Origin: Xanthobacteraceae bacterium | Lineage (GTDB): Bacteria; Pseudomonadota; Alphaproteobacteria; Rhizobiales; Xanthobacteraceae | NCBI GenBank assembly: GCA_019635635.1 | Contig: JAHBZB010000003.1 | Location: forward strand, 186,001-250,000 | Direction of reading: 5' to 3' | DNA length: 64,000 bases | Shown: piece by piece, positions 1-9,847 of the stretch | How the letters are laid out: every line of letters begins with the position of its first letter | Position numbering within the stretch: the stretch's first letter is position 1 | Position numbers and translations under genes: made by a program | The notes under the pieces: model-generated | Told to the model about the DNA's origin: nothing | The model's database searches: none | What the model saw: only the letters and a program-made list of their open reading frames with translations

Positions 1-2
1 TT

Positions 3-1139
3 GCGGTGCCGGTGCGAGCGCAGGAGCGGGCGGACGGCGCATTCCGCTCCTTTCTGACGGCGCTTTGGCCGGACGCGCAGCAGCGCGGTGTATCGCGGAC
101 GACGTTCGACGGTGCGCTTCGCGGGGTCGTGCCGGATGCCGAAGTGCTGCGGCTCACCAAGAACCAGCCGGAATACAACCGGCCGATCGGCGACTATCTG
201 AAAAATCGTCTGACAGGCGGGCTTATTGCCGGAGGAAAGCGAAATGCGCAGCGTTGGGCCCTCACGCTTGCGGCGGTGGAAGCAAAATATGGTGTCGACC
301 GGAACGTGGTCGTCGCGATCTGGGGACTGGAAACCGGCTACGGCTCGTTCACGGGCGGCAAGGACGTGATCCGATCGCTTGCGACGCTCGCATACGCGCG
401 CTATCGCGACGACTTCTTTCGCAACGAGTTGCTCGCGGCGCTGGAAATCCTCGAGCAAGAGCACATCACGCGCGAAAAAATGCGCGGCTCATGGGCGGGC
501 GCCATGGGGCAGGCGCAATTCATCCCTTCGAGCTTCCTCAAATTCGCGGTCGATTTTTCCGGCGACGGCAAGCGCGATATCTGGAGCGACGTTCCGGACG
601 TGCTCGGCTCGATCGCGAACTACCTGAAAGAGAACGGCTGGAAGCGCGGCATGCCGTGGGGTTACGAAGTCACGATCCCCGAAAGCTTTGACTACCGCAG
701 GAGCCGGGCCAGTTTCGCCGAATGGAGTGAACTCGGCGTACGCCGTGCCGACGGCGGCAAGTTTCCGGCAGGCGGCGATGGCATCCTGTTCTTTCCCAGC
801 GGCGCGAGCGGTCCCGGATTTGTCGTGACCGGCAACTACGAAGCGATCAAGCGCTACAACCTCTCGGACGCCTATACGTTGACGGTTGCCGGAACGGCCG
901 ACCGGCTGCGCGGAATGAACGGCTATCGCGGCAAGTGGCCGGGGGTGGTGCCGCTCGACCGCGAACAGCGCATCCGCATGCAGAAGCTGATGCGCGCCAA
1001 GGGCTATCCGGTCAGCAATATCGTCGGCCAGATCGACTTCGACCTGCGCGACCAGATCCGGATTTTACAGGTGAAGTTCGGGTTGCTGCCCGACGGCTAT
1101 CCCACCGCGACTTTCCTGCAAAGGCTTGAAAAGTCATGA
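3..1139 (+). CDS. Lytic murein transglycosylase, MltB type (5' partial)
   Basis: Periplasmic or outer-membrane enzyme that cleaves the MurNAc-GlcNAc bond of peptidoglycan to give 1,6-anhydro ends. The frame is open to the left edge, so the true start and the expected signal peptide lie outside the window; a GTG at 6 is only the first visible start. Counting from it, the MltB/SLT_2 catalytic domain covers about residues 10-300, with the catalytic Glu at about 109 in the GLETGYGSF motif and the family motif AGAMGQAQFIPSSF near 160-175. A C-terminal peptidoglycan-binding domain follows (about 315-377, LDREQRIRMQKLM...). Family assignment is firm; which MltB paralogue it is cannot be told. Confidence 0.9.
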   Translation, partial: AVPVRAQERADGAFRSFLTALWPDAQQRGVSRTTFDGALRGVVPDAEVLRLTKNQPEYNRPIGDYLKNRLTGGLIAGGKRNAQRWALTLAAVEAKYGVDRNVVVAIWGLETGYGSFTGGKDVIRSLATLAYARYRDDFFRNELLAALEILEQEHITREKMRGSWAGAMGQAQFIPSSFLKFAVDFSGDGKRDIWSDVPDVLGSIANYLKENGWKRGMPWGYEVTIPESFDYRRSRASFAEWSELGVRRADGGKFPAGGDGILFFPSGASGPGFVVTGNYEAIKRYNLSDAYTLTVAGTADRLRGMNGYRGKWPGVVPLDREQRIRMQKLMRAKGYPVSNIVGQIDFDLRDQIRILQVKFGLLPDGYPTATFLQRLEKS

Positions 1140-1222
1140 GTTCCGCACTCCGGAACCGCCCCTTGTAACGTTTTATAAAGCGGAAATGCGCAAAGTCGCG
1201 CCATCTCGGTTAGGGGCGCGAA

Positions 1223-2617
1223 GTGGCGATACCTCCCGCATTTCAGGTCCGGCTCGGGCTCTACGGCTTCGCCAACGAGAGCGAGACCGAACGCGCGTTG
1301 CGTGCCGAAATCTGGACGCTGATGAAGCCCTGGGTCGGCAAGACCATCGACCGCATGATCGATAGTGCGGAGAATATCACCCCCCTTTACGCCAAGACGC
1401 TCGACCGGCATCGCGAGGACATCAAGCGGTTCGCGGTCGATGCGATGGAGCGAAGCTGCACCCGGCCGTTCGACGAGGCCTGGGTCGCCGACGCCTACGA
1501 CCGCGCACGCTTCGAGATCGGCATCACGCTCGACATGCGTGCGCGCGGGACCATTCTTCGCGCATTGATGAGCAGCTTCTTTCTGGTGATCGGGAAGAAA
1601 TATTTCTACTCGGGCCGCAAGGCCGCGGCGCTCGGTGACGTGATGATGCGGCTCAGCCTGCTCGACAACGCGAACGCCGTGGTCTGCCATAACGAACTGG
1701 CGGTGAATGACAGCAAGGTGCGCAGCGATCGGTTAGGCGAGGCGATTTCGCGCTTCGGCGTCACCATGAACGAGGTTAGAAACGCGATCGCGGATACGGT
1801 CAGCGAGTTCGGCGCGACGTCGCAGCGGCTCTCCAGTCTGGCGCAGGATTCGAACCAGCAGGCGGGACTTGCCAGCAGCGTCGCCGAAAACAGCGCGATG
1901 AACGCGAACAATATGGCGAGTGCCGCGGAAGAGCTGTCGAGCGCGATCGGCGAGATTCGCGCGCAATCTGCGCGCAGTGCGAAGATGGCGATGGAGGCCG
2001 TCGGGCTCGCCAATCGCGCGAACGGCATCGTGGAATCGCTTTCGGAATCCGTCGAGAAGGTCGGCTCGGTCGTCGGGCTGATCTCGCAAATCGCGTCACA
2101 GACCAACCTGCTTGCGTTGAACGCGACGATCGAAGCCGCGCGTGCCGGCGAAGCGGGCAGGGGCTTTGCGGTGGTCGCAAACGAAGTGAAGCAGCTCTCG
2201 ACACAGACCTCGCGGGCGACCGAGGAGATCAGCCAGCAGATCGCGAAGATTCAGGGAGCGACCCGGCTCTCCGTGGAGCAGATCGCGGGATGCGGCGACA
2301 GCATCGGCAAGATCGCTGAGACGGTCGAAGCGCTTTCCAGTTCGGTCGATCAGCAGGCGGATGCAACGTCGAGCATTGCGCAGAATACCGGGCACTCGTC
2401 CGATCAGGCCAACACGGTCGCGGAAGCGATGCAAAGGGTCGCAAGCTCGGTCGCAAAGACCGAGAACGAGGCGCGCTCGGCGTTCGAACTGGCGGCGGGT
2501 CTCAACCAAAGGGCCGCTGAACTGAACTCCGCGGTGGAAGCGCTGCTCGAGGTGGCGAAAGCGGATTCCGATGGCGTGAAGCCCTTCGCCGATGTCGGTA
2601 GACGAGCTTCGGCCTGA
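1223..2617 (+). CDS. Soluble methyl-accepting chemotaxis protein with globin-like sensor
   Basis: 464-residue signalling protein with no transmembrane segment, so predicted cytoplasmic. Residues 1-160 are helical and resemble the protoglobin sensor of globin-coupled receptors (HemAT type), including the [12 protein letters not shown] stretch at 98-109 that matches the IGLxPxWYxG region. The proximal haem His expected three residues before IG appears to be Arg96, so haem binding is doubtful. Residues 185-440 are the MCP coiled-coil hairpin, with the conserved tip at about 288-335 ([20 protein letters not shown]) that binds CheA and CheW. Start is GTG at 1223, matching the beginning of the sensor fold. 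No chemotaxis genes adjoin it. MCP identity is certain; the globin assignment is an inference from pattern. Confidence 0.88.
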   Translation: MAIPPAFQVRLGLYGFANESETERALRAEIWTLMKPWVGKTIDRMIDSAENITPLYAKTLDRHREDIKRFAVDAMERSCTRPFDEAWVADAYDRARFEIGITLDMRARGTILRALMSSFFLVIGKKYFYSGRKAAALGDVMMRLSLLDNANAVVCHNELAVNDSKVRSDRLGEAISRFGVTMNEVRNAIADTVSEFGATSQRLSSLAQDSNQQAGLASSVAENSAMNANNMASAAEELSSAIGEIRAQSARSAKMAMEAVGLANRANGIVESLSESVEKVGSVVGLISQIASQTNLLALNATIEAARAGEAGRGFAVVANEVKQLSTQTSRATEEISQQIAKIQGATRLSVEQIAGCGDSIGKIAETVEALSSSVDQQADATSSIAQNTGHSSDQANTVAEAMQRVASSVAKTENEARSAFELAAGLNQRAAELNSAVEALLEVAKADSDGVKPFADVGRRASA

Positions 2618-3089
2618 GCCGGTCCAAGAATCAGCGACCTGACTGAACCCGGATTCGCGTTGCGTTACGCCATTACCGACCGGTACGGGGCCGCCGTCCC
2701 ATTTGCGGCGGGTTTCTTCTAAGTCATTGAAATTATTATGTTTCCAAAATCCCAACCGTGGCGATTCTGCAACACAAGTAGGGAAAGCGAGTGCCTGCTG
2801 CCCCCAAAAGCGTCATTCCAATTGAATGGAAAGGGCCTTTCGCTAGGGTGATCCTCGCGACAGAGGGGGAGACCCGAGTGGGGGGAACCTTGCGTCGCAC
2901 CCGTCCGGTTTGGACGACCGATTGCCAGTTTCGAGTACGAACAGACGAATAGTTCGAGGGCGGTCGCTAGGTCGGTCCGGGTGGTTTCGCGGGGAATTTG
3001 GGCGCTTTTTCTAAGGGGCATCAGCCCTCCGGAGTAAAGACCCGCTCCTCTAGGCAAGTTTGAGAGAGAAAGACTCTTTGGAGGTCACG
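2618..3089 (+). other. Non-coding region upstream of the porin gene
   Basis: 472 bases with no convincing gene on either strand. Short frames here lack a ribosome-binding site and matching codon use. It must hold the porin promoter and probably a long leader; runs such as GAGGGGGAGACC and GTGGGGGGAACC near 2864-2889 stand out but match no motif that can be named with confidence. Confidence 0.5.
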
Positions 3090-4319
3090 ATGAAAATGGT
3101 GAAAAGCCTCATCCTCGGCACCGCGGTCGCTTTTGCGGCTTCGGCTGGGGCGCAGGCAGCAGACCTTCCCGTAAAGGCCAAGCCGGTCGGTTACGTGAAG
3201 ATCTGCCCGCAGTACGGCCCGGGTTTCTACTACATCCCCGGCACTGACATCTGCTTGAAGGTCGGCGGCTTGGTGTTCGCGGAAGCGGGCTACTATGCTT
3301 CCGGCGCGATCACGACGCTCGGCAACGGCCCGACCTGGGGCCGTGACGACGTTGATCTGCAGTGGCGTTCGCGCGGCTACATCTCGCTGGATGCCCGCCA
3401 GAACACCGCTTACGGCACGCTCCGCAGCTACATCCTCGGTGGCTTCGAACAGCGCGACACGTCGGCAAACAACGCCATCACCGCTGGTGCGTTCATTCAG
3501 TACGCGTTCATCCAGTTCGCCGGCTTCACCGCTGGTACTGCGAACTCGTTCTTCGACTTCGGCGTGAACTACCAGGGCATCTCGGTTGCTTCGAATCCGT
3601 GGAACTGGGCGAACGTGTTCGCCTATACCGCGAACCTCGGCAACGGTCTCTCGGCGACGATCTCGCTCGAAGAGCAGACCACGTCGGCTCTGACGGGTAC
3701 CAACGCAGGTGTTGTCGGGATTCAGCAGGAATCGCCGGCTATCGTCGGTAACATCCGCCTCGATCAGGCTTGGGGTTCCGCGCAGGTCATGGCCGCTACG
3801 TATCAGCAGCGTTTCCACGGTGCTGTGCGTGACGACTGGGGCTGGGCAGTTGGTGCCGGTATCGAAATCAAGCTCCCGATGCTGGGCGCTGGCGATACCA
3901 TCAAGTTCGTCGCTGTGACGGCTGAAGGCGCGACCGAATACACCGGCCTGTCGGGCTCGCCCTACGGCGGCATCAACGGCGTCGGCCTCGGCTACAATGG
4001 CGGCGCGACGTTCCTGACCGTCACCGACTACGCTGGCGCTGCTGGCACCCAGACGGACGCTTCGTCGGTCATGGTGCAGTTCCGCCACTTCTGGACCCCG
4101 ACCCTGCGGTCGTCGGTTCACGCTGGCTACAACGAAGCCTATAACCTCAATGCAGGTGGCTTCGGTGGCGTGCAGGTCGTTCAGTACGGCCACAGCCTCG
4201 CCTGGTCCCCGGTTAAGGACCTGACGCTGGCTCTCGACGTCCTCTACACGGAAATCGATGCGAACAACAACGAGAGCGACAAGCTCGCGACGTGGTTCCG
4301 TATCACCCGTACCTTCTAA
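3090..4319 (+). CDS. Omp2-type outer-membrane porin
   Basis: General-diffusion porin of the alphaproteobacterial Omp2a/2b family, forming a 16-strand trimeric barrel in the outer membrane. Start ATG at 3090 follows TTTGGAGG; upstream in-frame codons are not needed. Residues 1-23 form a signal peptide cleaved after the AQA in GAQAADLPVKA. The mature N-terminus has the usual VKICPQYGPGFYYIPGTDIC segment with its Cys pair, and the protein ends in the aromatic RITRTF typical of barrel insertion. Codon use favours GCT and GGT more than the neighbours, as expected of a very highly expressed gene. It is monocistronic, with a strong terminator directly after it. 409 residues is normal for the family. 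Confidence 0.93.
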   Translation: MKMVKSLILGTAVAFAASAGAQAADLPVKAKPVGYVKICPQYGPGFYYIPGTDICLKVGGLVFAEAGYYASGAITTLGNGPTWGRDDVDLQWRSRGYISLDARQNTAYGTLRSYILGGFEQRDTSANNAITAGAFIQYAFIQFAGFTAGTANSFFDFGVNYQGISVASNPWNWANVFAYTANLGNGLSATISLEEQTTSALTGTNAGVVGIQQESPAIVGNIRLDQAWGSAQVMAATYQQRFHGAVRDDWGWAVGAGIEIKLPMLGAGDTIKFVAVTAEGATEYTGLSGSPYGGINGVGLGYNGGATFLTVTDYAGAAGTQTDASSVMVQFRHFWTPTLRSSVHAGYNEAYNLNAGGFGGVQVVQYGHSLAWSPVKDLTLALDVLYTEIDANNNESDKLATWFRITRTF

Positions 4320-4343
4320 TCTGACGAAAGTCTGATTGGAGAA

Positions 4344-4379
4344 AGCCCCGGCGGGAAACCGCCGGGGCTTTTGCTTTTT
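4344..4379 (+). terminator. Rho-independent terminator of the porin gene
   Basis: Perfect 11-bp GC-rich stem (4344-4354 with 4359-4369), GAAA loop and a T-rich tail. It lies 24 bases past the porin stop and also faces the end of the opposing hydrolase gene. Confidence 0.92.
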
Positions 4380-4421
4380 ATACTCGCGCTCAGGAGAGCG
4401 GGTAGTTCTTCCCGCGCTTGT

Positions 4422-5303
4422 TCAGCCGCGGTCGCAGCGCAGGCAGAATTCGCGCACGGGCGCGATCGTGCTTTCGTCCCAGAACACAGGGGGATGACCG
4501 ACGCCCGCAACTTCGATCGCCGCCATGTCCGGATGCCGCGCCTGCATCGCCGCCACCGTCTCGCGCGAGAACAGGTCCGAATGCTCGCCGCGGAAAACGA
4601 GGAGCGGCGCTGTCTTCAATCCGTCGAAGAACTCCCACGCCGCCGGTATCGGCTTGCTCGTGTCGATCTCGCCGAGGTTGACCGCGATTTGTGGATCGGT
4701 GCGGCCGGTAATGCCTTCGGAGGTTTCCTGCCACGACAGGCGCGCGTAGCGCAGCCAGTCGGCTTCCGAGAAGGCGGGAAACTCTTTTTCCATGACCGAC
4801 TTCAAAATCCGCACGGCGTCGTTCCAGTCTTTCGGCTTCGGGAGTTTGCCGACGTACGACTGGATTCGGACTATACCCGGCACGTCAAGCACGGGGCCGA
4901 TGTCGTTCAACACCGCGCCGGCGATCGCCTGCGGTTTTGCTGCCGTCAGCGCCATCGTAAGAATGCCGCCGCGAGACGTGCCGAAGAAAATCGCGCGCTC
5001 AATTCCGGTTTCGGCTAGCACTGCGAGCAGGTCGTTCAGTTCAACCGGCACTGAATAGTGATCCGGATTCGGATCGCGGCCGGAACGGCCGCGGCCGCGC
5101 GACGACAGCGCAAGAACATACCGCGGATGTTGTGCGTCGAAGGCGAGCGCTTCGATCAATTCGCGGAAATCCTCGTTGGTGCGCGCAAGTCCCGGCAGGC
5201 AGACTACGGGCAGGCGCGTGGTATCGCGCGGGCCGGCCTCGAGCGCATGCAATTTCATGCCGTCGCCCGCAATCAGGCATAAATCATTGATTATATTGGT
5301 CAT
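4422..5303 (-). CDS. Alpha/beta-fold hydrolase
   Basis: 293-residue cytoplasmic hydrolase of the alpha/beta superfamily; substrate unknown. The triad is visible: nucleophile Ser110 in GTSRGG, acid Asp243 in GEHSDLF and His270 in GVGHPP. The oxyanion region is CLPGLART near 35-42. The cap region after residue 140 has no diagnostic motif, so esterase, lactonase or dehalogenase-like activities are all possible. The first ATG gives a start matching the strand order of the fold. It stands alone, convergent with the porin and divergent from the secreted protein at 5372. Confidence 0.88.
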   Translation of the reverse strand: MTNIINDLCLIAGDGMKLHALEAGPRDTTRLPVVCLPGLARTNEDFRELIEALAFDAQHPRYVLALSSRGRGRSGRDPNPDHYSVPVELNDLLAVLAETGIERAIFFGTSRGGILTMALTAAKPQAIAGAVLNDIGPVLDVPGIVRIQSYVGKLPKPKDWNDAVRILKSVMEKEFPAFSEADWLRYARLSWQETSEGITGRTDPQIAVNLGEIDTSKPIPAAWEFFDGLKTAPLLVFRGEHSDLFSRETVAAMQARHPDMAAIEVAGVGHPPVFWDESTIAPVREFCLRCDRG

Positions 5304-5371
5304 TTAATAACCCGAGGATTCTGTGCGAGCGTTTTCCGATGCGCATTTCGCGCACCGGAAGAGACGAAAAC

Positions 5372-5863
5372 ATGAAATCCATTGTGAAGCTATTGTTTGG
5401 CATTGCCGTCCTCTGCGCGCCGCTTGCGGCCTCCGCCAACGCTCAGGAGACTTTGAAGGTACAAGTGATTTCCTACGGCGTGTTCACGTCCAAGTTCTCC
5501 GCCAAGGACGACAAGAACCGGCGCGATGTCGTGAAAGACGAAAAGCTGGTCTCGCAGACCGAGACCATCGTCGCAAAAATCGGCACCGAGTTCGGATTTA
5601 CATTCCAGATCGATGGCGCACCGAAAGGCAAGGAGGTCGAGCTTCGCGTACTGACCAAATTTCCGCCCAAAGGCATCAAGGACGAACAGAACGACACTTT
5701 GTTCGAAACCGAGAGCAGGATCGTGGTGCGTGCAGGCGAAGCGTCCTACGAGGGTTTCCAGTTCGAAAGCCAAGGGGAGCTTGTGCCCGGCGAATGGAGC
5801 TTCGCGCTCTATGCCGGCGAGACCAAGCTCGCCGAGCGGAAGTTCAATGTCGTGCTGAAATAG
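5372..5863 (+). CDS. Small secreted protein, DUF3859-like
   Basis: 163-residue protein with a signal peptide (MKSIVKLLFGIAVLCAPLAA, cleavage after ANA-QE) and an all-beta looking mature part. ATG at 5372 is preferred to the in-frame upstream ATG at 5339 because it begins the signal peptide and follows GGAAGAGA. The pattern IxxYGVF...KxGxxFGFxFxIxG...GEWxFxxYxGxxxLxExxF recalls the DUF3859 family, whose function is unknown; this match is from memory and moderately sure. Located in the periplasm by inference. It converges with the Slt gene three bases after its stop. Confidence 0.8.
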   Translation: MKSIVKLLFGIAVLCAPLAASANAQETLKVQVISYGVFTSKFSAKDDKNRRDVVKDEKLVSQTETIVAKIGTEFGFTFQIDGAPKGKEVELRVLTKFPPKGIKDEQNDTLFETESRIVVRAGEASYEGFQFESQGELVPGEWSFALYAGETKLAERKFNVVLK

Positions 5864-5866
5864 CGC

Positions 5867-7858
5867 CTAGCCCGCGTTGCTGCCGCGTGCGAGGTCGGTT
5901 TCGATTTCGATGATATGCTTTTTAGTGAGCAGCGCGCGATAGACCTGCAGGTTCTCGAGCACGCGCAGGACATAAAGCCGTGTCTCGGTGAACGGAATGC
6001 GCTCGATCCAGTCGACGATCGCTTCGGTCTGACCGCCGCGGGGGTCGCCTCGCGCGTTCATCCATTGCCGGGAGCGGCCGGGGCCGGCATTGTAGCCGAT
6101 GAAGGTCAGCACATAGGAGCCGTTGAAGTTCTGTATGAGCTGGCCGAGTTCGGCTGAGCCGAGCGTGACATTGTAAACCGGATCGCCCTGCAAGCGATCG
6201 AAGCTGAAGGCGATGCCGATGCGCTTTGCAATCGCGGCGCCGGTGGGGCGGATCACCTGCATCAGGCCATAAGCCTTGGCGGGCGAAACAACGTAAGGCT
6301 GAAATTCGCTTTCCTGCCGTGAAATCGCATAGACCAGCGCCTTCTCGATCGGCGGTCCGAGATGGTTGTAGGTCGGGATGCCGGTAAGCGGGAAGGCGAT
6401 GGCGTCGACCGGCAGTCCGCGGTCGAGGCCCTGCTTGCCGATGATGACAAGCGCGCGGGTGTCCTTGTGGGCGCTCGCAACCTCGGCGAGGAGTGCCGCG
6501 GTCGCAGCCGTCGGCGTCCGATCGATCATGTCCATGTGGACCGGGATCACGAGATCGTCGGCGTCGGCTTCGTAGAGCAGCTTCAAGACGCGCGAGACCG
6601 GATTGGCGTTGAAGGCATGTCGCTCGGCGTCGGAAGCGCTCGGCATCGCCCGGAAGGGAAGCTGGTGCATATTCAGCTTGGCACGGGCGAGTTGCCCATA
6701 AAACGCGAGATGATGGCGCGCGGCGAGCGTATAGGCGGCGCGCGCGCCGATCGCATCGTGCAGTGCTTCGGCGGCGCGGCCCTGCCAGTAGAGCGCACGG
6801 GCGACATAAAAAGGCTGCGACGTACCGACGTCCTGCACGAAATGCTTTTTCGCGGTCGCGGCGTCTTTCAGGTAGCGAAGCGCCACCCATCCGGCGGTGA
6901 AGTGAATGTCGGCCTTGAGGATGTCGTTTTCGGGCAGTGCGGCCGCGGCGGCGACGCGATAGGCGAGTTGATACTGTTTGTCGTCGAGCAGCGCGCGGAC
7001 AACCAGGCGGCGCTCGCGCCACCAGTCGTCGGCATCGGGCGTGTTCGCCGCGATGCGGGGCGCTTGCAGGAGTAGTTGCGCGGCAGCCTTCGGATCGTCG
7101 CCGCGGCGCTTCAGATAGGCCCGGGCATAAAGGTAGCTCGGATCCTTCCGCTGGGAGGCGGGGACGGCATTGAGCAGCGCGTTTGCGTTGCCGTTGCGCT
7201 GCAAGGCCGCGTTTCGCGCCCTGCTGAGTGCCGCGAAATCCTTGCCGGCGCGCTCCGCGTTGCGCTGCGCGGCTTCGAATTTTTCGAGATAAAACAGCCG
7301 GTCGGCGCGGGCCTTATGGTCCGCCGCGTTCAAGAGGTTGCCGCTCTGGCCGATGATCTCCTGCTCGAGCGTCATCGACAATTCTTCCTCGCGCCAGGCG
7401 CGGCGCAGCCACGGAACGGCGTGGGCCTGATTGCCGGAAGCCAGCAGTGCGCGGGCGAGTGCGACCATGCCTTCGCCGGAGACGGGCTGCGAACTGCCGA
7501 AATAGCCAAGGATTTCCTTGGGATCGCGCTTTTCCGAGAGGAGCAGGTTCTCCGCCCGGCGCTTGATCAGGACCATGCTCGGCCAGTTGGGATGCCGGCG
7601 GATGAAGTCCTGGGTGCGGTCGAAACCGACGTCCTTGGGCGTGTAGCGGATCGCGAGCCAGGTCATGAGGTCGCGTGCGACCGGATCGCTCAGGTTGGTC
7701 GAAAGAGACGTCGCCTGCGCGAAATCGCCGTCTTTGAGCTGCGCGATGATTTTTTTGATGGTCGCGGCATCGCCCGCCGATTGCGCGTGCGAAGCGGGCA
7801 CGAACAGCGTGGCGGCTAGAATAATGGCTGCAATGACGCGGCCGAGTCGCGGTCGCAT
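5867..7858 (-). CDS. slt: Soluble lytic murein transglycosylase, Slt70 type
   Basis: Periplasmic exo-acting transglycosylase that releases 1,6-anhydromuropeptides. 663 residues with a signal peptide (hydrophobic stretch 7-22, SHAQ cleavage), a long alpha-superhelical U/L region (about 30-480) rich in paired helices, and a C-terminal SLT catalytic domain (about 490-640). The catalytic Glu is about 516 in SRQESEFQPY, followed by AYGLMQVIRPTG and the FIGYNAGPGR substrate-groove motif. GAGGGAGACC lies upstream of the ATG. It is divergent from dapA. In many alphaproteobacteria slt adjoins dapA and smpB, which supports the call. Confidence 0.92.
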   Translation of the reverse strand: MRPRLGRVIAAIILAATLFVPASHAQSAGDAATIKKIIAQLKDGDFAQATSLSTNLSDPVARDLMTWLAIRYTPKDVGFDRTQDFIRRHPNWPSMVLIKRRAENLLLSEKRDPKEILGYFGSSQPVSGEGMVALARALLASGNQAHAVPWLRRAWREEELSMTLEQEIIGQSGNLLNAADHKARADRLFYLEKFEAAQRNAERAGKDFAALSRARNAALQRNGNANALLNAVPASQRKDPSYLYARAYLKRRGDDPKAAAQLLLQAPRIAANTPDADDWWRERRLVVRALLDDKQYQLAYRVAAAAALPENDILKADIHFTAGWVALRYLKDAATAKKHFVQDVGTSQPFYVARALYWQGRAAEALHDAIGARAAYTLAARHHLAFYGQLARAKLNMHQLPFRAMPSASDAERHAFNANPVSRVLKLLYEADADDLVIPVHMDMIDRTPTAATAALLAEVASAHKDTRALVIIGKQGLDRGLPVDAIAFPLTGIPTYNHLGPPIEKALVYAISRQESEFQPYVVSPAKAYGLMQVIRPTGAAIAKRIGIAFSFDRLQGDPVYNVTLGSAELGQLIQNFNGSYVLTFIGYNAGPGRSRQWMNARGDPRGGQTEAIVDWIERIPFTETRLYVLRVLENLQVYRALLTKKHIIEIETDLARGSNAG

Positions 7859-8037
7859 CCGGTCTCCCTCTGGTCCCGTGGCCCCCGAAAAAATGCGCTG
7901 ACTGGTATGAATCGATGGTTACTGTAGCCATATGGCGGTGAAAGGGCAGCCGAAAAAGGCCCCGTTGCCTTCCACAGGACCGTTTTCCGCGCTATTTCAG
8001 GCGCCTTCGCCCGTCGGGCCCATCAGGAGTATCTGCC

Positions 8038-8916
8038 GTGAAGTTCCGGGGATCGTTCACCGCTCTCGTCACGCCGTTCAAGAATGGCGGACTCGACGAG
8101 AAAGCGTTCCGCGATCTCGTGGAGTGGCAGATCGCGGAAGGCACCCAGGGACTTGTACCGGTCGGCACGACCGGCGAGAGCCCGACGCTGTCGCACGACG
8201 AGCACCACAAGGTCGTCGAATGGTGCGTGGATCAGGCCAAGGGCCGCGTGCCGGTGATCGCGGGCGCGGGCTCGAACAATACGCTGGAAGCCGTTTCGCT
8301 CGCGCAACACGCCGAGAAGGCGGGCGCTGACGCCGTGCTCGTGGTGACGCCCTATTACAACAAGCCCACGCAGGAGGGCATGTACGTCCACTTCAAGGCG
8401 GTGAACGACGCGATCGGCATTCCGATCATCATTTATAATATTCCGCCGCGTTCAGTCGTGGACATGTCGGTCGATACGATGAAGCGGCTCTACGAGTTGA
8501 AGAACATCGCCGGCGTGAAGGATGCGACTGCCAATCTCGGCCGCGTCTCGCAGCAGCGTCACGCGCTTGGACCGGATTTCATTCAACTCTCCGGCGAGGA
8601 CATGACGGCGCTCGCCTATAACGCGGCGGGCGGTCACGGATGCATTTCGGTGACCTCGAACGTCGCGCCGAAGCTCTGCGCGGAATTGCAGAACGCCTCG
8701 CTCTCCGGCGATTACGCGAAGGCGCTGCAAGTGCAGGACCGCCTGATCCCGCTGCATGATGCGATCTTCTTCGAGCCGGGTGTTGCCGGCGCCAAGGCCG
8801 GGCTTTCGTTGCTCGGCCGCGGCAATGAGATCGTGCGCTCGCCGCTCGTGCCCGCTTCGGCGAAAACCAAGGAAGCGATCCGGAGCGCGATGGTTCACGC
8901 CGGATTGCTGAACTAG
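8038..8916 (+). CDS. dapA: 4-hydroxy-tetrahydrodipicolinate synthase
   Basis: Condenses pyruvate with L-aspartate semialdehyde, the first committed step of diaminopimelate and lysine synthesis. 292 residues in a TIM barrel. Seen: Schiff-base Lys161 in GVKDAT, Tyr133 in IIYNIPPRS, Thr44/Thr45 in GTTGE, Tyr107 in TPYYNKP and Arg138 for substrate binding. The start is GTG at 8038 behind CAGGAG. Length is standard. smpB follows eight bases after the stop, so the two are probably co-transcribed. Supplying DAP ties it to the cell-wall genes around it. Confidence 0.97.
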   Translation: MKFRGSFTALVTPFKNGGLDEKAFRDLVEWQIAEGTQGLVPVGTTGESPTLSHDEHHKVVEWCVDQAKGRVPVIAGAGSNNTLEAVSLAQHAEKAGADAVLVVTPYYNKPTQEGMYVHFKAVNDAIGIPIIIYNIPPRSVVDMSVDTMKRLYELKNIAGVKDATANLGRVSQQRHALGPDFIQLSGEDMTALAYNAAGGHGCISVTSNVAPKLCAELQNASLSGDYAKALQVQDRLIPLHDAIFFEPGVAGAKAGLSLLGRGNEIVRSPLVPASAKTKEAIRSAMVHAGLLN

Positions 8917-8924
8917 GTTTCAGC

Positions 8925-9398
8925 ATGGCCAAGAAGGCCGAGCCGAAAAACAAGGTCGCCGCCGACAACCGCAAAGCACGCTTCAACTACGCCATCGGCG
9001 AGACGTTCGAAGCGGGCATCGTGCTGACCGGAACGGAAGTGAAGTCGCTCAGGAACGGCAAGGCGACGATCGCGGAGTCTTACGCCGACGCCAAGAACGG
9101 CGAGATCTGGCTCGTGAATTCGAATATTCCCGAGTACCTGCAAGCCAACCGCAACAATCACGCGCCGAAGCGGCCGCGAAAATTGCTGCTCCACAAGCGG
9201 CAGATCAACAAGCTCGTCGGCGCCGTCGAGAAGGAAGGCATGACCATCGTCCCGCTGAAAATCTATTTCAACGAGCGAGGGCGCGCGAAGGTCGAGGTTG
9301 CGCTCGCCAAGGGCAAGAAGCTGCACGACAAGCGCGACACCGAGAAGAAGCGCGACTGGCAGCGCGAGCGTGGCCGTCTGATGCGCGACAAGGGCTAG
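8925..9398 (+). CDS. smpB: SsrA-binding protein SmpB
   Basis: tmRNA partner that delivers it to stalled ribosomes for trans-translation. 157 residues. The OB-fold core shows [29 protein letters not shown] and [23 protein letters not shown] in conserved order, and a basic, Lys/Arg-rich C-terminal tail (about 125-157) that inserts in the decoding centre. The tmRNA gene is not in the window. The last four bases overlap the end of the opposing gene. Confidence 0.96.
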   Translation: MAKKAEPKNKVAADNRKARFNYAIGETFEAGIVLTGTEVKSLRNGKATIAESYADAKNGEIWLVNSNIPEYLQANRNNHAPKRPRKLLLHKRQINKLVGAVEKEGMTIVPLKIYFNERGRAKVEVALAKGKKLHDKRDTEKKRDWQRERGRLMRDKG

Positions 9399-9799
9399 TC
9401 GACATCTTCCTCGAGTGCGGCCGCGCGGATGCCGAGCGCTTCAAGCCCACCTTCCAGTTCGTCGGCGATGTCGGGCGTTTTCAGCAGATAATCGGCAGTC
9501 GGATTGGTGCGCTCCGACTTCGCAGTCCGTAACGCTTCATCCCAGTCTTCGGCATCGTAGGTGCCGCGCCCGATCCAACTCAGCGCGACGAGATTGGCGA
9601 GTTCGTCTTCGTTCAGCGCGGCAAGGAAGCCGCGCAGTTCACGTTCGGTGGCGTCGCGCGGCCGGTTTTCGAGAATGCCGCCGCCTTGCTCGTCCATGGC
9701 TTCGCGGTCGTTCATGAAGGGCGCGACCTTCGCTTCCATCTCGCGCGAGCGCAGGATGATCCAGGCGACTTTTTCTGCGGAAATGTCGAGTTCTGGCAT
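9395..9799 (-). CDS. DUF3775-like protein
   Basis: 134-residue acidic cytoplasmic protein without signal or membrane segment. The run [36 protein letters not shown] and the [10 protein letters not shown] segment fit the small DUF3775 family common in alphaproteobacteria, of unknown function; recognition is by memory. GGAGGAAGCCC precedes the ATG. It forms a minus-strand group with the glycosylase and NYN genes, although about 50 bases separate it from udgB. Confidence 0.75.
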   Translation of the reverse strand: MPELDISAEKVAWIILRSREMEAKVAPFMNDREAMDEQGGGILENRPRDATERELRGFLAALNEDELANLVALSWIGRGTYDAEDWDEALRTAKSERTNPTADYLLKTPDIADELEGGLEALGIRAAALEEDVD

Positions 9800-9847
9800 G
9801 GGCTTCCTCCGTTGCGGAGAAAACCGCCAGCGAAGCGGGGAGTTCCG

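Noticed and set aside
2884-2910. GGAAC...GGTT as a possible EcfG promoter before the porin
   Set aside because: Spacing is 18-19 bases rather than 16-17 and it is 180 bases from the start; too weak to list.
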